Shown here: piece after piece, positions 22,627 through 34,122 of the stretch | Numbering within the stretch: position 1 is the stretch's first letter | Layout: the number at the start of each line of letters is the position of its first letter | Assembly (NCBI GenBank): GCA_963920765.1 | Contig: OY987243.1 | Location: 13,640,001 to 13,704,000, forward strand | DNA: 64,000 bases | Direction of reading: 5' to 3' | Source: Ulota crispa | Lineage: Eukaryota; Streptophyta; Bryopsida; Orthotrichales; Orthotrichaceae | Translations under genes and position numbers: made by a program | Notes under the pieces: generated by a model | Told to the model about the DNA's origin: nothing | The model's database searches: none | The model's input: only the letters and a program-made list of their open reading frames with translations

Positions 22627-24206
22627 TGACTCACAAAACTGAGTCAGTGTTTGGATGTTTTTCAGTAAATAAACAATATTAGCACGTTGAGTGAACAATT
22701 CAACAAGTAAAAAATTATTTTAGAAAGTAAAAGCTTTATTGATTATTCATATGGAAATCGATAACAAGATACACATAATATGTGGAAGCACTAAAATTCT
22801 GAAATCAAATCCTCACTGACTTAGTTTTGGACTTGTATGTACACACTCAAAAATCAATTTACTTGCCCTTTGCATAACTAATTGCCTGCATTTTTTGTGG
22901 CATATCCTCATAAATTTTCTCACACTCTATGGAAGTGATAGAATAGAAAATCTCAAACCCACATTCTCACAATTTTAAAATACCCTTTAGACGTGTTGGT
23001 TAACATTGAGCTTTTGTTTTAATGTTGCCCGTAGGTGTTTTAGAGGGTTTAGGTTGGGTGATTGAGAATGTTACTTTAAAACATTGAAATTGTATGAATA
23101 ATACCCTTTCATTGTTTTTGTTGTACATTTAGGATTGTTGTCATGTTGAAAAATGACTCTAAATGCATCTATGCCATACTTTGAAAAAATAGCATAGGGA
23201 GATTGATCTCTAATACTTCACAACAAACATACTAATTTATTGTACCTTCTATCTTCCAAAGCAAACCAAGTTTAATTGCACTCATGCAACCCCAAACTAT
23301 TGTAAAACCTTTTCCATATTTCACAAGTTTCTTCTTTGTTCAATCTATAAGACCCTCTCCTTCTAAATCCCAACATTAATAACAACCATTTAAGCAAAAC
23401 TGATTAATTTAAGTCTCATTTGAAATAATCACTTGCTTCCAATTTGCAGTAGTCCAATTTTCATGAGATTTGGCAATATTTAAACAACCTTGAATATTAT
23501 TTTTAGAAAGAAAAAAAAAGTCTCTTCACACAAGCCTTCAAATTTGCAAAACTCAATGCACATTGCATTGTCTGGACACTCATTTCATTGTCAAATTGTT
23601 GCCCAACTAATTTGAATGCTTTTATAGCACTAATAGATCTTCTACTTGTCATTGCTCTTACACATGCCCTCCTTAAGTGGTTTGAAAATTTAGTTGATTG
23701 TCCTTCTATAAATAGTTTGATAAAAAAAAGACGTTTCTTTTTTATTCTCTCAACATTAGATTGACTAACAACAAACTATTTGGCTACATTTTTTGTGATT
23801 CACCCGTTTTGTAGCAATGAAATTACACTATCTTTCTTTTTTTTAAACAATGGCCTTATCATGTTATGGAACAATTAAAAGTGCAATATACTATTAGAGG
23901 AGTAGAAACTTTCTTTCCTACTTACAACACACAACCAAATTAAAATTTATGATGTATTGTTAAATTAAGGAGGAGATGGAGATATACACATGCAAGACCA
24001 AAAGTGAGTTAGTGAGTGACTCTCTTTTGAAATGCAATATCTCAATAACCTTTGCAAATTTTTTATTGAGGTTAACATGTATTAGTAGGTACTTAGATAC
24101 AACTAATCTACTCTTTATGACTCCAAAAAATCTTCATTAATGCAGTTGATATGACAAATTATATTAAACCAAGTAACAATAAACACTGACTCAATTTTGT
24201 GGGTCA
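22627..24206 (-). mobile_element. Tc1-type (DD34E-like) transposon, decayed
   Basis: Inverted ends TGACTCACAAAACTGAGTC (left) and its near complement at the right (GACTCAATTTTGTGGGTCA). Length of 1.58 kb is typical of a full Tc1/mariner element. It encloses a transposase pseudogene on the minus strand. TA duplications are no longer clear. The region between the left end and about 22920 is non-coding. Confidence 0.8.
22930..23890 (-). pseudogene. Tc1-type transposase pseudogene
   Basis: Read on the minus strand, pieces of a Tc1 transposase appear in order across shifting frames. First is a helix-turn-helix region (SVISLLQNG, TKNVAK, VVSQSNVERI). Then comes a GQSTKFS...RACVRAMTSRRSISAIKAFK stretch, followed by WTTANWKQVI before the first catalytic Asp region. 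Next come VWGCMSA-like and VIFQHDNNPKCTTK, which hold the second Asp. The last piece is HSQSPNLNPLKHL, where the catalytic Glu of NPIENLW is replaced by Lys and the preceding Trp codon is a stop. One residue has also been lost from the Asp-Glu spacing. Several frameshifts and stops show it is inactive. The QDNDPKH and SQSPDLNPIENLW signature is Tc1, not plant mariner (DD39D). Motif evidence is strong; exact limits are approximate. Confidence 0.85.
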
Positions 24207-24500
24207 TTGCATTGACAAAAGTGCCACACATCAGTCCTCCTAATGGTTTTTTAAAGCTAGTAGTGGGTGTCAAACTTGGCCATTCTACATTGGGTAATTT
24301 TGGCACAAACCACCCCATAACTCAACCATTTTTGCTAGTTATCAAGTATGATAACTTTATCACCCACCTCTAGAGGTGAGTGACAACTCTAACTAGTTAT
24401 GCCCTCTTTTTATAAAAGTTATCAAGTGATCTTGTAGCTCTCTTCTAGCATGTTAACCTCCTCTCATAACAAAATCCTAAATTCTAATTTATGCATTTTT

Positions 24501-24772
24501 GTGATATTAAAGAGGTAGGATGTGATATTAAAGAGTTAAGGTGCAATATTAAAGACAGAGGGCGTGATATTAAAGAGGGAGGGTGTGGTATTAAAGAGGG
24601 AGGGTGTGATATTAAAGAGAGAGGGTGTGATATTAGAGAGGGAGGGTGTGACATTAAAGAGGGAGGGTGTGACATTAAAGAAGGAGGGTGAGACATTAAA
24701 GAGGGAGGGTGAAACATTAAAGAGGGAAGGTGTGACATTAAAGAGGGAGGGTGTGGTATCAAAGAGATTAGT
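24501..24772 (+). repeat. 21-bp minisatellite, left array
   Basis: About 12.5 units of ATTAAAGAGGGAGGGTGTGAT. Because the period is a multiple of three, all frames stay open and give a heptapeptide repeat, which is an artefact. Confidence 0.9.
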
Positions 24773-24810
24773 GTTACTACTAATCATACTAAAATCTCAA
24801 TGACGTTTGT

Positions 24811-25171
24811 AATATCACATCCTAACCTCTTTAATATCACACCCTCTTTCTCTAATGTCACACCCCTCCCTCTTTAATGTCATACACTCCCTCTGTAATG
24901 TCACACCCTCCCTCTCTAATGTCACACCCTCCCTCTCTAATATCACACCCTCCCTCTAATATCACACCCTCCCTCTTTAATTTCACACCCTCCCTCTTTA
25001 ATATCACACCCTCCCTCTTTAATATCACACCCTCCCTCTCTAATATCACACCCTCCCTCTAATATCACACCCTCCCTCTGTAATATCTCACCCTCCCTCT
25101 CTAATATCACACCCTCCCTCTTTAATATCTCACCCTCCCTCTTTAATATCTCACCCTCCCTCTTTAATATC
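24811..25171 (-). repeat. 21-bp minisatellite, right array, inverted
   Basis: The same unit in reverse orientation (CCCTCTTTAATATCACAC), about 17-18 units, some shortened to 18 bp. Spacer to the left array is under 40 bp. Confidence 0.9.
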
Positions 25172-25473
25172 ATGCATCAATCTTTGTGAGATTATCCCAT
25201 ACATAAGTTATGAAGACTTACTAAAAACTTTATCAAGTAGTTTGCGAAGCTTTGCAAGGGTGATAACTTTGGAGAATTTGGTTCAACCACCACCCCATAA
25301 CTCAAAAAAATATGTAAAGAGTTATCCCAAAATCTTAAAAAATGCCAGGTTTGACACCCACTAGTAGATTGAACCCCGGTACCAACACGTCAACATGTTG
25401 TAAGGAAACAACTTCTATTTTGAATACAAAAAAATTTAAGGAATTTATCCAAAATTTTAAAACTAAATTGAAT

Positions 25474-26420
25474 TTAACCCCTCAAGGCCCAAGTGGTCCT
25501 TTAGGGGCCAAGTGGGGTTTTGGGCATGTACCTACAGCTAAACTACTTTATGTGATTTTCTGAAACTTTTATTGAAGATGGGGAATTCAAAGATCTACGT
25601 GGGCATCTAACTTTTCCTTCATTCCAAAATTTATTGAAGAAGTTATGCATGAGTAACTAAAAAGTAGGGGTGAATGGGCAGCAAAAAAAATTGCATTTTT
25701 CCAAAATTAAAATTTGAAACTATTTCTTTAGATTTTTATGTATTTGGGAAGCTTTGAATCATTCAATTCTAATTAATGAGATGAAAGTTACGAGAAGTTT
25801 TAGTTTGTGGGCAGGTATGGGACTCCCAAACCTCCATTCCTTTTGCCCCTTGTAAAATTTGTTGCTTTACTTTATTGAGCTCTTTGTATATTTGTATTTT
25901 GACTTTTTTTTTCCCAAGTTGTAGTAGACTAAGATTCCTTGGTTCACACCATTTGGATCAAGTAATTCAAATTTCTCAATTTTACATATATTCTCCAATT
26001 TTGACTTGAGTATATGCAAATTTCATGGCCTTATGGCATTGCAAGATTTTACAAAGTATGTTCCACACCTCCAATTCATTTGAAAATTCTCCCACATATA
26101 CCTTACTTGGTCTTCTACATGGGAAAAAATAACCTGAACTTTGCGTAAAGCATTTTTTTTGATATAGGAGCTATCAAAGGCTCCTGTAATTTTTGGGCAA
26201 TGGGGAAAAGAAGTTTTTTTTCCACTTTAGATGTCAATATCTCACTTGTGTACATTTGGAATGAGCTGATTTTTTTCACACAAGTACCTCCCATAATCTA
26301 GGCAAGATCTTATAGTTGAATTTTCAAAAAAACTTTTTTCCTACCTTTCTACTTATTCCCCAAAAAGTGGCAGTTTTCAAAAACTTTCAAAAAAAAAGGG
26401 CTTGGGCCTTTAGGAGTTAA
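25474..26420 (+). mobile_element. TTAA-flanked element L
   Basis: TTAACCCCTCAAGGCCCAAG ... GGGCCTTTAGGAGTTAA, 947 bp. Close relative of element M (50807) and of 9890-10824. An extra CCTTTAGGGG copy lies just inside the left end. Confidence 0.8.
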
Positions 26421-26437
26421 CCAACATCCAACTGTTA

Positions 26438-26878
26438 CATTAACAAAGTTTTGAGCCCTCCAAGAGCCCCTTCCAAAACACCAAAAAGGGTTGCAGGGCA
26501 TGTACTTTTTACAACAAACAAATCGCTAATCCCCTATTTCCACTCACCCTTTGAATTCAATGCAATCATGAAAACTATATCATTATGTTAACCCTATTGG
26601 ACAAAAACTATGGATACAAATGTACAATAGGATTGTAAATTTTGCTTTACTTTATTTGAATAGATAGTGAAGTACTTGGATAGTGAGTAGTGAGTACATT
26701 TACATTTTTTATGAATACAATGCCCATTTTGATTTTTTGGGTTGTGCATGTGGCTTAGGTCCTTCATACAAGGTAGGGATGGGTATGAGTGCCATTTTCT
26801 TATACTCACGCTAGCCAATTAATAGCTTGGGTTGTCAAACCTTAAGGGGCTCATAGAGGGCTCAAAAGTTTGCTAATG
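26438..26878. mobile_element. K-family TIR element, copy 1
   Basis: Left ATTAACAAAGTTTTGAGCCCTCC pairs with right GAGGGCTCAAAAGTTTGCTAAT. It holds a single unit of the CAATCCCCTATTTCC...TTCAATGCAATC sequence that is expanded in K2. Non-coding. Confidence 0.7.
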
Positions 26879-27892
26879 CAATCATTGTAATGTAATGTAC
26901 TGCAATCAAACATTAAGAGCATCCTCAATCTACTTGGATTAATATCTTTGCATCAGACTACATGATATTCATTAATTTGGGAAACGGCAATTCCCAATTT
27001 GTATGCCTCTTTAATCTGAAACTCTCATCTTAATCTTGTTTGGCACACTTGTGAGAAAACAAATGATACTTTACATATGATAAATGTTTAGATCCGAATT
27101 AGATCCAAATTAGTCACAAAGAAGTGGAAATAAAATGGGTGTGGCATGAAATGAAAATGTGGCCAGAAGTCCCAAAATGTGCTAGAATTCCCAAATTAAT
27201 GAATACCACATGCAGTACTCTCACAGTTGAGAATTGCGGTCCAATGCACCTTGTAAATGGCACATGATCTTGAAGGAACAACGAAACCTAGCTCACGCCC
27301 TATAGTTTAAGCATTCTTCAAAAGTCCTTCAAATTGCTCTGTATATTGCTGTTAGAGAGATGATGACTTTTTAGCAAGCCAAAAACAAAGATTCCGTCGG
27401 AAACACTTGACAAAAGTTTGACAAAAACAAAATTTACAGTTTGACTACCTCTACGCGTGTTGGGTCAGAGGAACCAATGTCCCGCATGCATCGGTGGAGG
27501 CCACCCAACGAAGCTTCATAATTGTCTTTAGCCGAGCCCGATGCATGTTCTGGATTGAGGAGTTTGCATATAAAATGCAAATGAGGCTCACAGCAATGAC
27601 AGGCATACACTCAGAAAGGCATTTATCGAGGGCTTTCCACCAAATATACAATGCATTTTATTTGGGCAAAACTCTCACTCTGAGACTCATTTAAAGAAAA
27701 GACTGTCAGCGCGCTTAAGACAACTATGCAACCCTGCATTATTCCGTGCACTTGATTAATTTGGCTCCTTCCACAGTGATCTGTTAATCATGTGATTACC
27801 AATATGGAACAGATCTAGCCACGCTGGTAAAAAGTCGTCTCTCTTTGCCGACCTCACCGGCTATTTTTTCTGCCACTTGAAGCCATGCAATA
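26879..27892. other. Intergenic DNA
   Basis: 27430-27720 is richer in GC and has open frames on both strands, but no domain motif was recognised. A single TAAGAGCATCCTCAATC near 26908 resembles a TIR-element end without a partner. Confidence 0.3.
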
Positions 27893-28129
27893 GGGGGTTT
27901 CAAATATGCTGTTCCGCACCAAAATAGCTCAAGTGAATAAGATTGGTGACAAATGTGGGCAAGTCACTCCCTGAATAAGCCATGACAACCTCTGGGAAGT
28001 TGTCATAACTTATTCACTAGTGAATAAGTCATGATGACCTCCCGGAAATTGTTGTAACTTATTCACTGGTGAATAAAAATTTGTTCACAACCATTCGTTC
28101 ATCATTTTTTTGACATATACAAAACCCCC
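27893..28129. mobile_element. T-family TIR element, copy 1
   Basis: GGGGGTTTCAAATATG at the left pairs with CATATACAAAACCCCC at the right. Two inner TTATTCACTRGTGAATAA-type palindromes. It is flanked by AT on both sides of A...TA (see copy 2). 237 bp, non-coding. Confidence 0.65.
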
Positions 28130-28613
28130 TAATACAATTTCTTGTAAATTGCTGAACAGTTCACAGTTCATATGCAATACAATCATGGAAGTGATGGGAC
28201 CGTCGGAAAGCACTCAATCCATTAGCACTGCTACAAAAGCCCTTTCATTTCTTCTTGCGAACAGAAACTTAATTTAGAAGGAGCCCCCATTTTTGTGCAT
28301 GGGGTTGTGGTCACGTTTACGGTACACCGGAGGGACCGGACTCGACAGTTCACAGTTCATATCCTTTTTATACAATTATAGCTAAGAATTAAGCATTCCT
28401 GGATCGACTGGGCAGTGTGCACAGAGCATGCCAGCATGGATCTAAATTTACTCGGGGGGGTGGGGGGGGTAGGTACGAGTACGGTACAAGTGCTGAGATC
28501 ATGTTTTTCTAATTCTGCATCTCGAAGTCGTTGAGATTTTTTTGGCTTTTCTAGAGCGTGAAACCTCCCGGAAACAACATTCGTTGATACTTGATGGCCA
28601 AAGAGTCACCCCG
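28130..28613. other. Intergenic DNA with a G-tract
   Basis: A short G-rich run (GGGGGGGTGGGGGGGG-like, 28444-28460). Otherwise nothing recognised. Confidence 0.4.
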
Positions 28614-28689
28614 CAATGATTTCGAAAATCCTGAGCCCTCCAGTAACCCCCTCTAAACTCTCAAAAAGATCTCACCATATGTACTTATT

Positions 28690-29600
28690 ACAACAAACAA
28701 ATTACCAATCCCTTATATCCGTTCGCCCGTTGAGTTCAATGCAATCACCAATCTCCTCTATTTGTTTACTCTTTGAGTTCAATGCAATCACTAATCCCAT
28801 GTATTCATTCACCTTTTGAGTTCAATGCAATCTCCAATCCCTTCTATTTACCTTACAAGTTCTATGCAATCACCAATCCCCTATATTCATTCACCTTATG
28901 AGTCCAATAGGGGTTTCAGATATCTCAAAAAAACGGTGAACGAATGGCTGTGAACAAGATTTTGTTCATGGTGAACGTTAAGTCACAAAAGTGAACAAGC
29001 CATGAGGACCTCCAAGAGGTCCTCATTGCTCATTCACGCGTAAACAACATGAAGCCTCTCCCTCCTTGCCTCTCTCACTAGCTCCGCTTGTGTTCTTGTT
29101 GCTCCCGCGTTCAAGCCTGTTTGTGTTGTTGCCCGCCTCTCGGCTCTCGCTCTGCGCCTCTAGCTCTAGCTCCGCGCCTCTAGACAGTTTGGATGCAGAG
29201 TTGATTGCCAGGTCAAGGTCATTCAAGAAATCGCAATGCGCAAGAAGCAATGATGGTGGAGTTGAAGAGATTGATTAGAAGCGGACAATTGTGGAGACGA
29301 AGGGTTCCAAATTAGAAGCAACGATGGTGGAGTTCAAGGAATCCGTACGAGATTGGTGATTGTGGGCAAAGTTGAAAGGGTGGTGAGTAGTTCATTACAA
29401 TTCGGATATTTGAATGGGTGATTGCGAGGAAATGAATAGTGGCTTGACTAACTTGTTCACCAATTTTTTCACGTGAACGAAAATTGCTGGTAAATGGCAC
29501 ATTTGAAACCCCCTCATGCAATCACCAATCCCATATATCCATTCACCCTTTGAGTTCAAGGCAATCACCAATCCCCTAAATCCGTTCATCCTTTGAGTTC
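28690..29600 (+). repeat. 43-bp minisatellite interrupted by an insertion
   Basis: Units of the type CAATCCCCTATATTCATTC followed by ACCTTTTGAGTTCAATGCAATCAC. About five lie left and two right of the T2 insertion. Confidence 0.8.
28910..29513. mobile_element. T-family TIR element, copy 2
   Basis: GGGGTTTCAGATATC at the left and TTTGAAACCCCC at the right. Like T1 it contains GTGAAC/GTTCAC motifs, but it also has a GC-rich middle (29040-29230) with open frames lacking any domain. Comparison with uninterrupted array units suggests a 2-bp AT duplication. Confidence 0.65.
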
Positions 29601-29911
29601 AATGCAATTATGAAAGTTATATTGTTAAGTTTGGAAAAAGATGTGAGTACAATAGAATCACAAATTTTATTTTACTCTATTTGTGTAGATGAATGAAGTA
29701 CTTAGATAGTAACTAGTGAGTTCATTTACATATTTGATCAATGCAACGCCCTTTGTATTGATTTAGATTGTGCATGTGGCTAAGGTCCTTCATACAAGAT
29801 AGCAATAGATATAAGTGATTTTTCTTGTAGTCATGCTAGCTTGCCTAGCTTCCAAATAATAACTTATTTTGTCAAATATATGGGGCTCTTTGAGGGCTCA
29901 CAATTTTTCAC

Positions 29912-30271
29912 AAGTTGTGGAGTGGAAATAGGAGCCAATGGAAGTAATTTGACAAGGAAGAAGGTGTGACTCCCCTTTTTGTGGGAGGTAGAGGATGGAG
30001 AATTGAGAATGAATTTACCTAAAAAATGGTGATATGGTAAGAAAGCAAGTAAGTTACATTTGCGCACTCAACCAAGTTATCCAACTACAAAGAAGGTGAA
30101 AGTTAGAAGAGCAAGATGATAGAGAGACATGCATCAATAAAACTTCATGTGCTAAAACTTCTTCATGTCCATTCTTCTCTTCCAAAGGTGAGGAAAAGCG
30201 CTAATGAAATCCTCAAAGAATGGGACCTTTGCAAATAAAGCAACAAGTGTCACATTTTCATTTTGCAAAGA
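29912..30271. repeat. Dispersed repeat, relative of 14560-14720
   Basis: 29900-30030 shares GGAGCCAATGG, GGTGTGACTCCCC and TTTTTGTGGG with 14600-14660. The rest shows nothing recognised. Confidence 0.45.
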
Positions 30272-31201
30272 TTAATCCCTACAGGACCATAGCCTTTATT
30301 TTGTCAAAAGACACTTGAAATTGCCACCTTTATGGCAAAGAGTAAAAAAGTTTGAAAATTGGTCATTCTTCATATCTAATTGTAGGATCTTGTACTAGAC
30401 CACAATAACAATGTCTCATACAAAACTCAAGAACTTTGACAGCACAAATTGGAAGAAATTTGCATTTAAAGTGTAAAAAATAACATTTTTTGCACCTTGC
30501 CTGACTAGATTATTTGACTTTGAAGTTTGTTAACTTAAAATTTTTGCACCACAAAGTTTGGAACTTTACTTTTTTGTGGTGGGAAGTTGAATTGGGAATC
30601 TAGGGAAAAAAACCAAAACAAAAAATACTTGATTTTCATTCTTAAGAAAAACATTAGGTAGAAGAAGGTATGAAATGAAACAAAACCTTAAATTGTTAAT
30701 AAACATGCAATGGAATTGAAATGCAATAATCCCAATGGTGAGATTGTTCTAGAAAGCTAACTTCACCCTCTCCAACAATTTGTTTTGGAAAAATGGTAAA
30801 CTTATATTCAAAAATGAAGTTTACAAGTTATTTTTTTAAGAAGATGCTTGAATTGCCCAAAAAACAAGATTGTCCATAACTTTCTCATAACTAGTCCAAA
30901 TGGAATGAATCAAAGCTTCAGATGTAGAAAAAGTTAAAATCTATGAGAAAATAAGATAATTTTCTTTTCAAGTTTTTATAAGACTTTATTTGTTGCCCGG
31001 AGTCCCCACATTTGTACTTATTTGGGCATAACTTTTGCTCCCTTGCCATCAATTGGAATAAAAATTGTATTCCCCAAAAGCTAATGTATTTTTATATCTT
31101 CAAAACAAAGTTCCAAAAAATTCGGACAAAAATTGAGGCCGTAGGTACTTGCCCAAAATCCCATTTGTCCCTCGTAGGGACAATGGTCCTTTACAGGTTA
31201 A
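30272..31201 (+). mobile_element. TTAA-flanked element B
   Basis: TTAATCCCTACAGGACC ... GGTCCTTTACAGGTTAA, 930 bp. Close relative of element A over the full length (shared CAAAAGACACT, CTGCCAC-type and CCATAACTTTCTCAT strings). Confidence 0.8.
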
Positions 31202-31255
31202 GAGAATATCTAGGAACGTGGCCATTCCTACAATACCAAATGACCAGTTTATAAA

Positions 31256-31732
31256 AGGCAAAATTTATGGATGCCCTTGAAGTTTGTCATATTTGTATAG
31301 ATACTACTAGTTTTTCAAAAATTGCACAAATATTAGTGGATTATAATTTTTGATGTTTTTTCTATTGTGTATCCACAAGAAAAAATGTCGATTGTGACAA
31401 GTCCAAATTGACTAAAATGTCCAAATTGACAAAAAATTAACAAAAACATGTCCAAACTGATAGAAAAATGTCAAATCAGCGTGACCTAATTGACAATAAT
31501 AGTCCAAATTGATACTCATCCCTTGTAGTGGCGTATGCCACTTTCTTCTCCCTTTGCGTGCACATTGCTTGTTTTTTGTTAAATTGCACTCTTTACTTCA
31601 ACATTGGCCACAAACGCACACAACCAAACAAACACCTAAAAATCATTATCCAAGGATATTTGTGCAATTACTCAAAAATCAAGCGTATCCATACAAATAT
31701 GACAAACTTCAAAGGCATCTATAAAATTTTGA
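31256..31732. mobile_element. W-family palindromic element, copy 1
   Basis: Left GGCAAAATTTATGGATGCCC pairs with right GGCATCTATAAAATTTTG. The arms match W2 and W3. The centre holds extra sequence (about 31375-31520) with repeated GTCCAAATTGAC, probably a later insertion. Confidence 0.6.
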
Positions 31733-32215
31733 AAAAATATCAAAAATATTCTTAAGTTTTTTTCAAAATATCAAATATACCCTTGTATTATTAGAAATAT
31801 TAAAAATACCCCTGACTTTGTGTAGGAATATCAAATATACCCTAGTTATCTTTGAGAATATTATTATTACCCTTTTTTTGAGCCTCTTTACTGCAATTAT
31901 TTTTAAATGTCAAAATTACAACAAAAATTACTATGTAATATTTGCAATGGCTTTTACCACAATAGATTTACATGCAAACACCCTATTAAGAGCTTAAAGA
32001 GCTTGCTTCCAAGATTTGGCTTGCATTCAACTTACATGTAGTTTTTGTACTTTTCATTATCATCCAAGTATTTACAAATATTTGTAGAAAGAAGCACAAG
32101 AGAGTTAGGGATATTTTTTATAATTCAAATTATACAAGGGTATATTTGATGTTTCAATATTAATTGAGAGTTCCAAAGATCTAGGGATATAATTGATATT
32201 CCTACATAAAGCTAC

Positions 32216-33274
32216 GGGAATTGATATGTGTACCACACCTTTTCAATTACTGTACCACACCCCAAAGTAAATTTTAGATTTTTACCATCAAAAAGCTAAA
32301 TTTGAGAATTTGGAATTCAGATTTGGGCTCAGAGACCATGATTTAGTCTAGAACCACAAAAAAAGTTGCAATTCAACAACACCCAATGAAAAAGCTTATC
32401 CTTTTTACAAACAAAAGTAAAAGTATCATTTTTCTCCCTAACTAAACTTTCTCATTGGTGTTGTTGAATTGCAACTTTTTTTACGGTTCTAGACTAAATC
32501 ATGGTCTCTAAGTCCAAATCCGAATTCCAAATTCTCAAATTTAGGTTTTTAACCCCTTAAGGCCCAAGGGGACCAAAATTGTCCCTCCTTGTTTGTAATT
32601 TGGGATGCCTAAACTTTCTTCATGATTAATTACAATGATTATTGTTATTCTTAAATTCTTGTTGAAGTCTTGTTTTAGTATCAAAATCTGATTTTGAAAA
32701 ATGACTAATTATTATTTTTCTATATAAGATTTTGTGCAAGGGTGTCCATTGCAAATCTTCACTTTCTAATGTTGAGAGTTCTTGGAAATGAGCCTAAAGT
32801 ACACTAGAACTTAGAGAAACAGTCTCATTAGAAACTTAATTTAAAAAATTGTAGAGTAAGTTTTAAGAAGCTGTAAATTGATTGGGGTTACACTTGTTGT
32901 ACTTTACATACTTGTATTTTTTTGGTATCCTCAATTTTAAAATTGAGATGTGAAAGAGGATTGAAAGACTTTAAATCACTTTCACAATTTTAACACCCTC
33001 TTCATCAAATGTTATAATCTTTCAATCCGTAAGTGATATTGTTGTGTTTTCTTTTCCAATGTGATCTCTAACATATCTAGTTTGAATTTGTATGGTTACA
33101 TATTTTAAAAATTTGATGCAACTTAGCAAAATGTTGACATTTTGTTCATTCAATAGCACATTTTGAGATACTCGGGAAAGTGCATGGACCTTGAGGGGTT
33201 GAAGGTTGAAATCTAAAATTTACTCTAGGGTGGGGTACAATAATTGAAAGGGTGTGGTACACATATCAACTCCC
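32216..33274. mobile_element. P-family palindromic element, copy P2, split by element J
   Basis: GGGAATTGATATGTG ... CACATATCAACTCCC. Flanking 9-mers TAAAGCTAC (32207-32215) and TAAAGCTAA (33275-33283) differ at one base, indicating a 9-bp duplication. Element J occupies 32549-33202 within the right arm. Confidence 0.8.
32549..33202 (+). mobile_element. TTAA-flanked element J
   Basis: TTAACCCCTTAAGGCCCAAGG ... CCTTGAGGGGTTGA, 654 bp. Same subfamily as element I (33471), with shared CTAATGTTGAGAG-like and TTTTTTGGTANCC strings. Inserted in the P2 arm; removing one TTAA-sized repeat restores the P sequence. Confidence 0.8.
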
Positions 33275-33470
33275 TAAAGCTAAGGGTATTTTTGATATTC
33301 CAAATAATGTAGGGGTATATGAAAGAATTCAAGGGTATTTTTTATGTTTTCCCTGAAAAAGTTCCTTTATCAAATTAACTGAAACTATTGATTTTTAGGT
33401 TACCATAAAGCATAAGTTTTGTACAAATCAACTTGCCGTGGTTGGAGTGTTGGATGAGTGGATGCGCTCT

Positions 33471-34122
33471 TTAACCCCTAAATGCCCAAGTGACCAGATT
33501 TGGGTCGCAATAAAACTTTGAAGATGAATAAAACCTTATCAAATCACTATTTTTAGTTTATTTTGTTCAATATAAGTTGGTTTTGAAGTCTATGTTCAAC
33601 ATCAAAAATCTGATTTTGAAAATGAAAATTGATGATTTTCCTACTCAAGAATTTGTACAAGGGTATCTATTGCAATCTTGAGTTTTCTAGTGTTGAAAGA
33701 TCTTGAAAATGAGCCTCAAATACACTAGAGCTTGGAGAAAAAATCACATTAGAAATCCATTTAAAGAATATATAGGAGTAGATTTTGAAAGCCGTAAATT
33801 GATTAAAGTTAAACATATAATGACCTTAAACCTCATATTTTTTTGGTAACCAACTTTTTAAATTTGACATGTGAAATGAGAATTAGAAAACTATAAGTCA
33901 CTTTTGCAGATTTAACACACTCATGTCCAAACATTATAATTTTTCAAACTATAAATGAAATTGTTGTGTTTTTTTTTTCCATGTAATCTCTAACATGTTT
34001 AATTTAAATTTATACGGCTACAATTGAAAAAAATTGACGAAATTTTTAAAAAGGTTGGTTGATTGTTTTGTTTTATGGAAATTCCAGGAAGCTTAGATGG
34101 GGCTTGGGCATTTAGGGGTTAA
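33471..34122 (+). mobile_element. TTAA-flanked element I
   Basis: TTAACCCCTAAATGCCCAAG ... CTTGGGCATTTAGGGGTTAA, 652 bp. Best-preserved ends of the TGCCC subgroup. Non-coding. Confidence 0.85.

Larger units (their letters stand above)
24257..25366. mobile_element. Foldback element with minisatellite arms
   Basis: The outer ends CTAGTAGTGGGTGTCAAAC and its complement (GTTTGACACCCACTAGTAG) enclose two large inverted 21-bp minisatellite arrays (24501-24772 and 24811-25171). The overall plan resembles foldback transposons whose long inverted ends are tandem repeats. No coding capacity. Superfamily unknown. Confidence 0.65.
28614..29911. mobile_element. K-family TIR element, copy 2, with expanded internal array
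   Basis: The ends ATCCTGAGCCCTCC and GAGGGCTCACAATTTTTC match K1 (26438). The interior carries about seven 43-bp units (28690-28907 and 29516-29600) where K1 has one. A T-family element interrupts the array at 28910-29513. The right flank shared with K1 (AATAGATAGTGAAGTACTT-like) confirms homology. Confidence 0.7.
31733..33360. mobile_element. V-family palindromic element hosting P2
   Basis: The left arm (ATATCAAATATACCCTTGTA... near 31770) is complementary to the right arm (TACAAGGGTATATTTGATGTT near 32135). The right arm continues beyond the P2 insertion at 33284. Outer limits are approximate. Confidence 0.45.

Noticed and set aside
22327-22698. 123-codon open frame on the minus strand
   Set aside because: It spans the boundary between a TIR element and the Tc1-type element end, so it is a chance fusion of repeat sequence.
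24484-25173. Open frames encoding heptapeptide repeats on both strands
   Set aside because: The 21-bp period keeps every frame open; there is no unique sequence or start context. Minisatellite only.
27451-27694. Possible transposase fragment
   Set aside because: Sense and antisense frames are both open, but no catalytic or DNA-binding motif could be identified, so no call was made.
29023-29278. Open frames on both strands in a GC-rich patch
   Set aside because: Low-complexity Ser/Leu- and Glu/Ser-rich products inside a T-family element, with no domain and no splice context.
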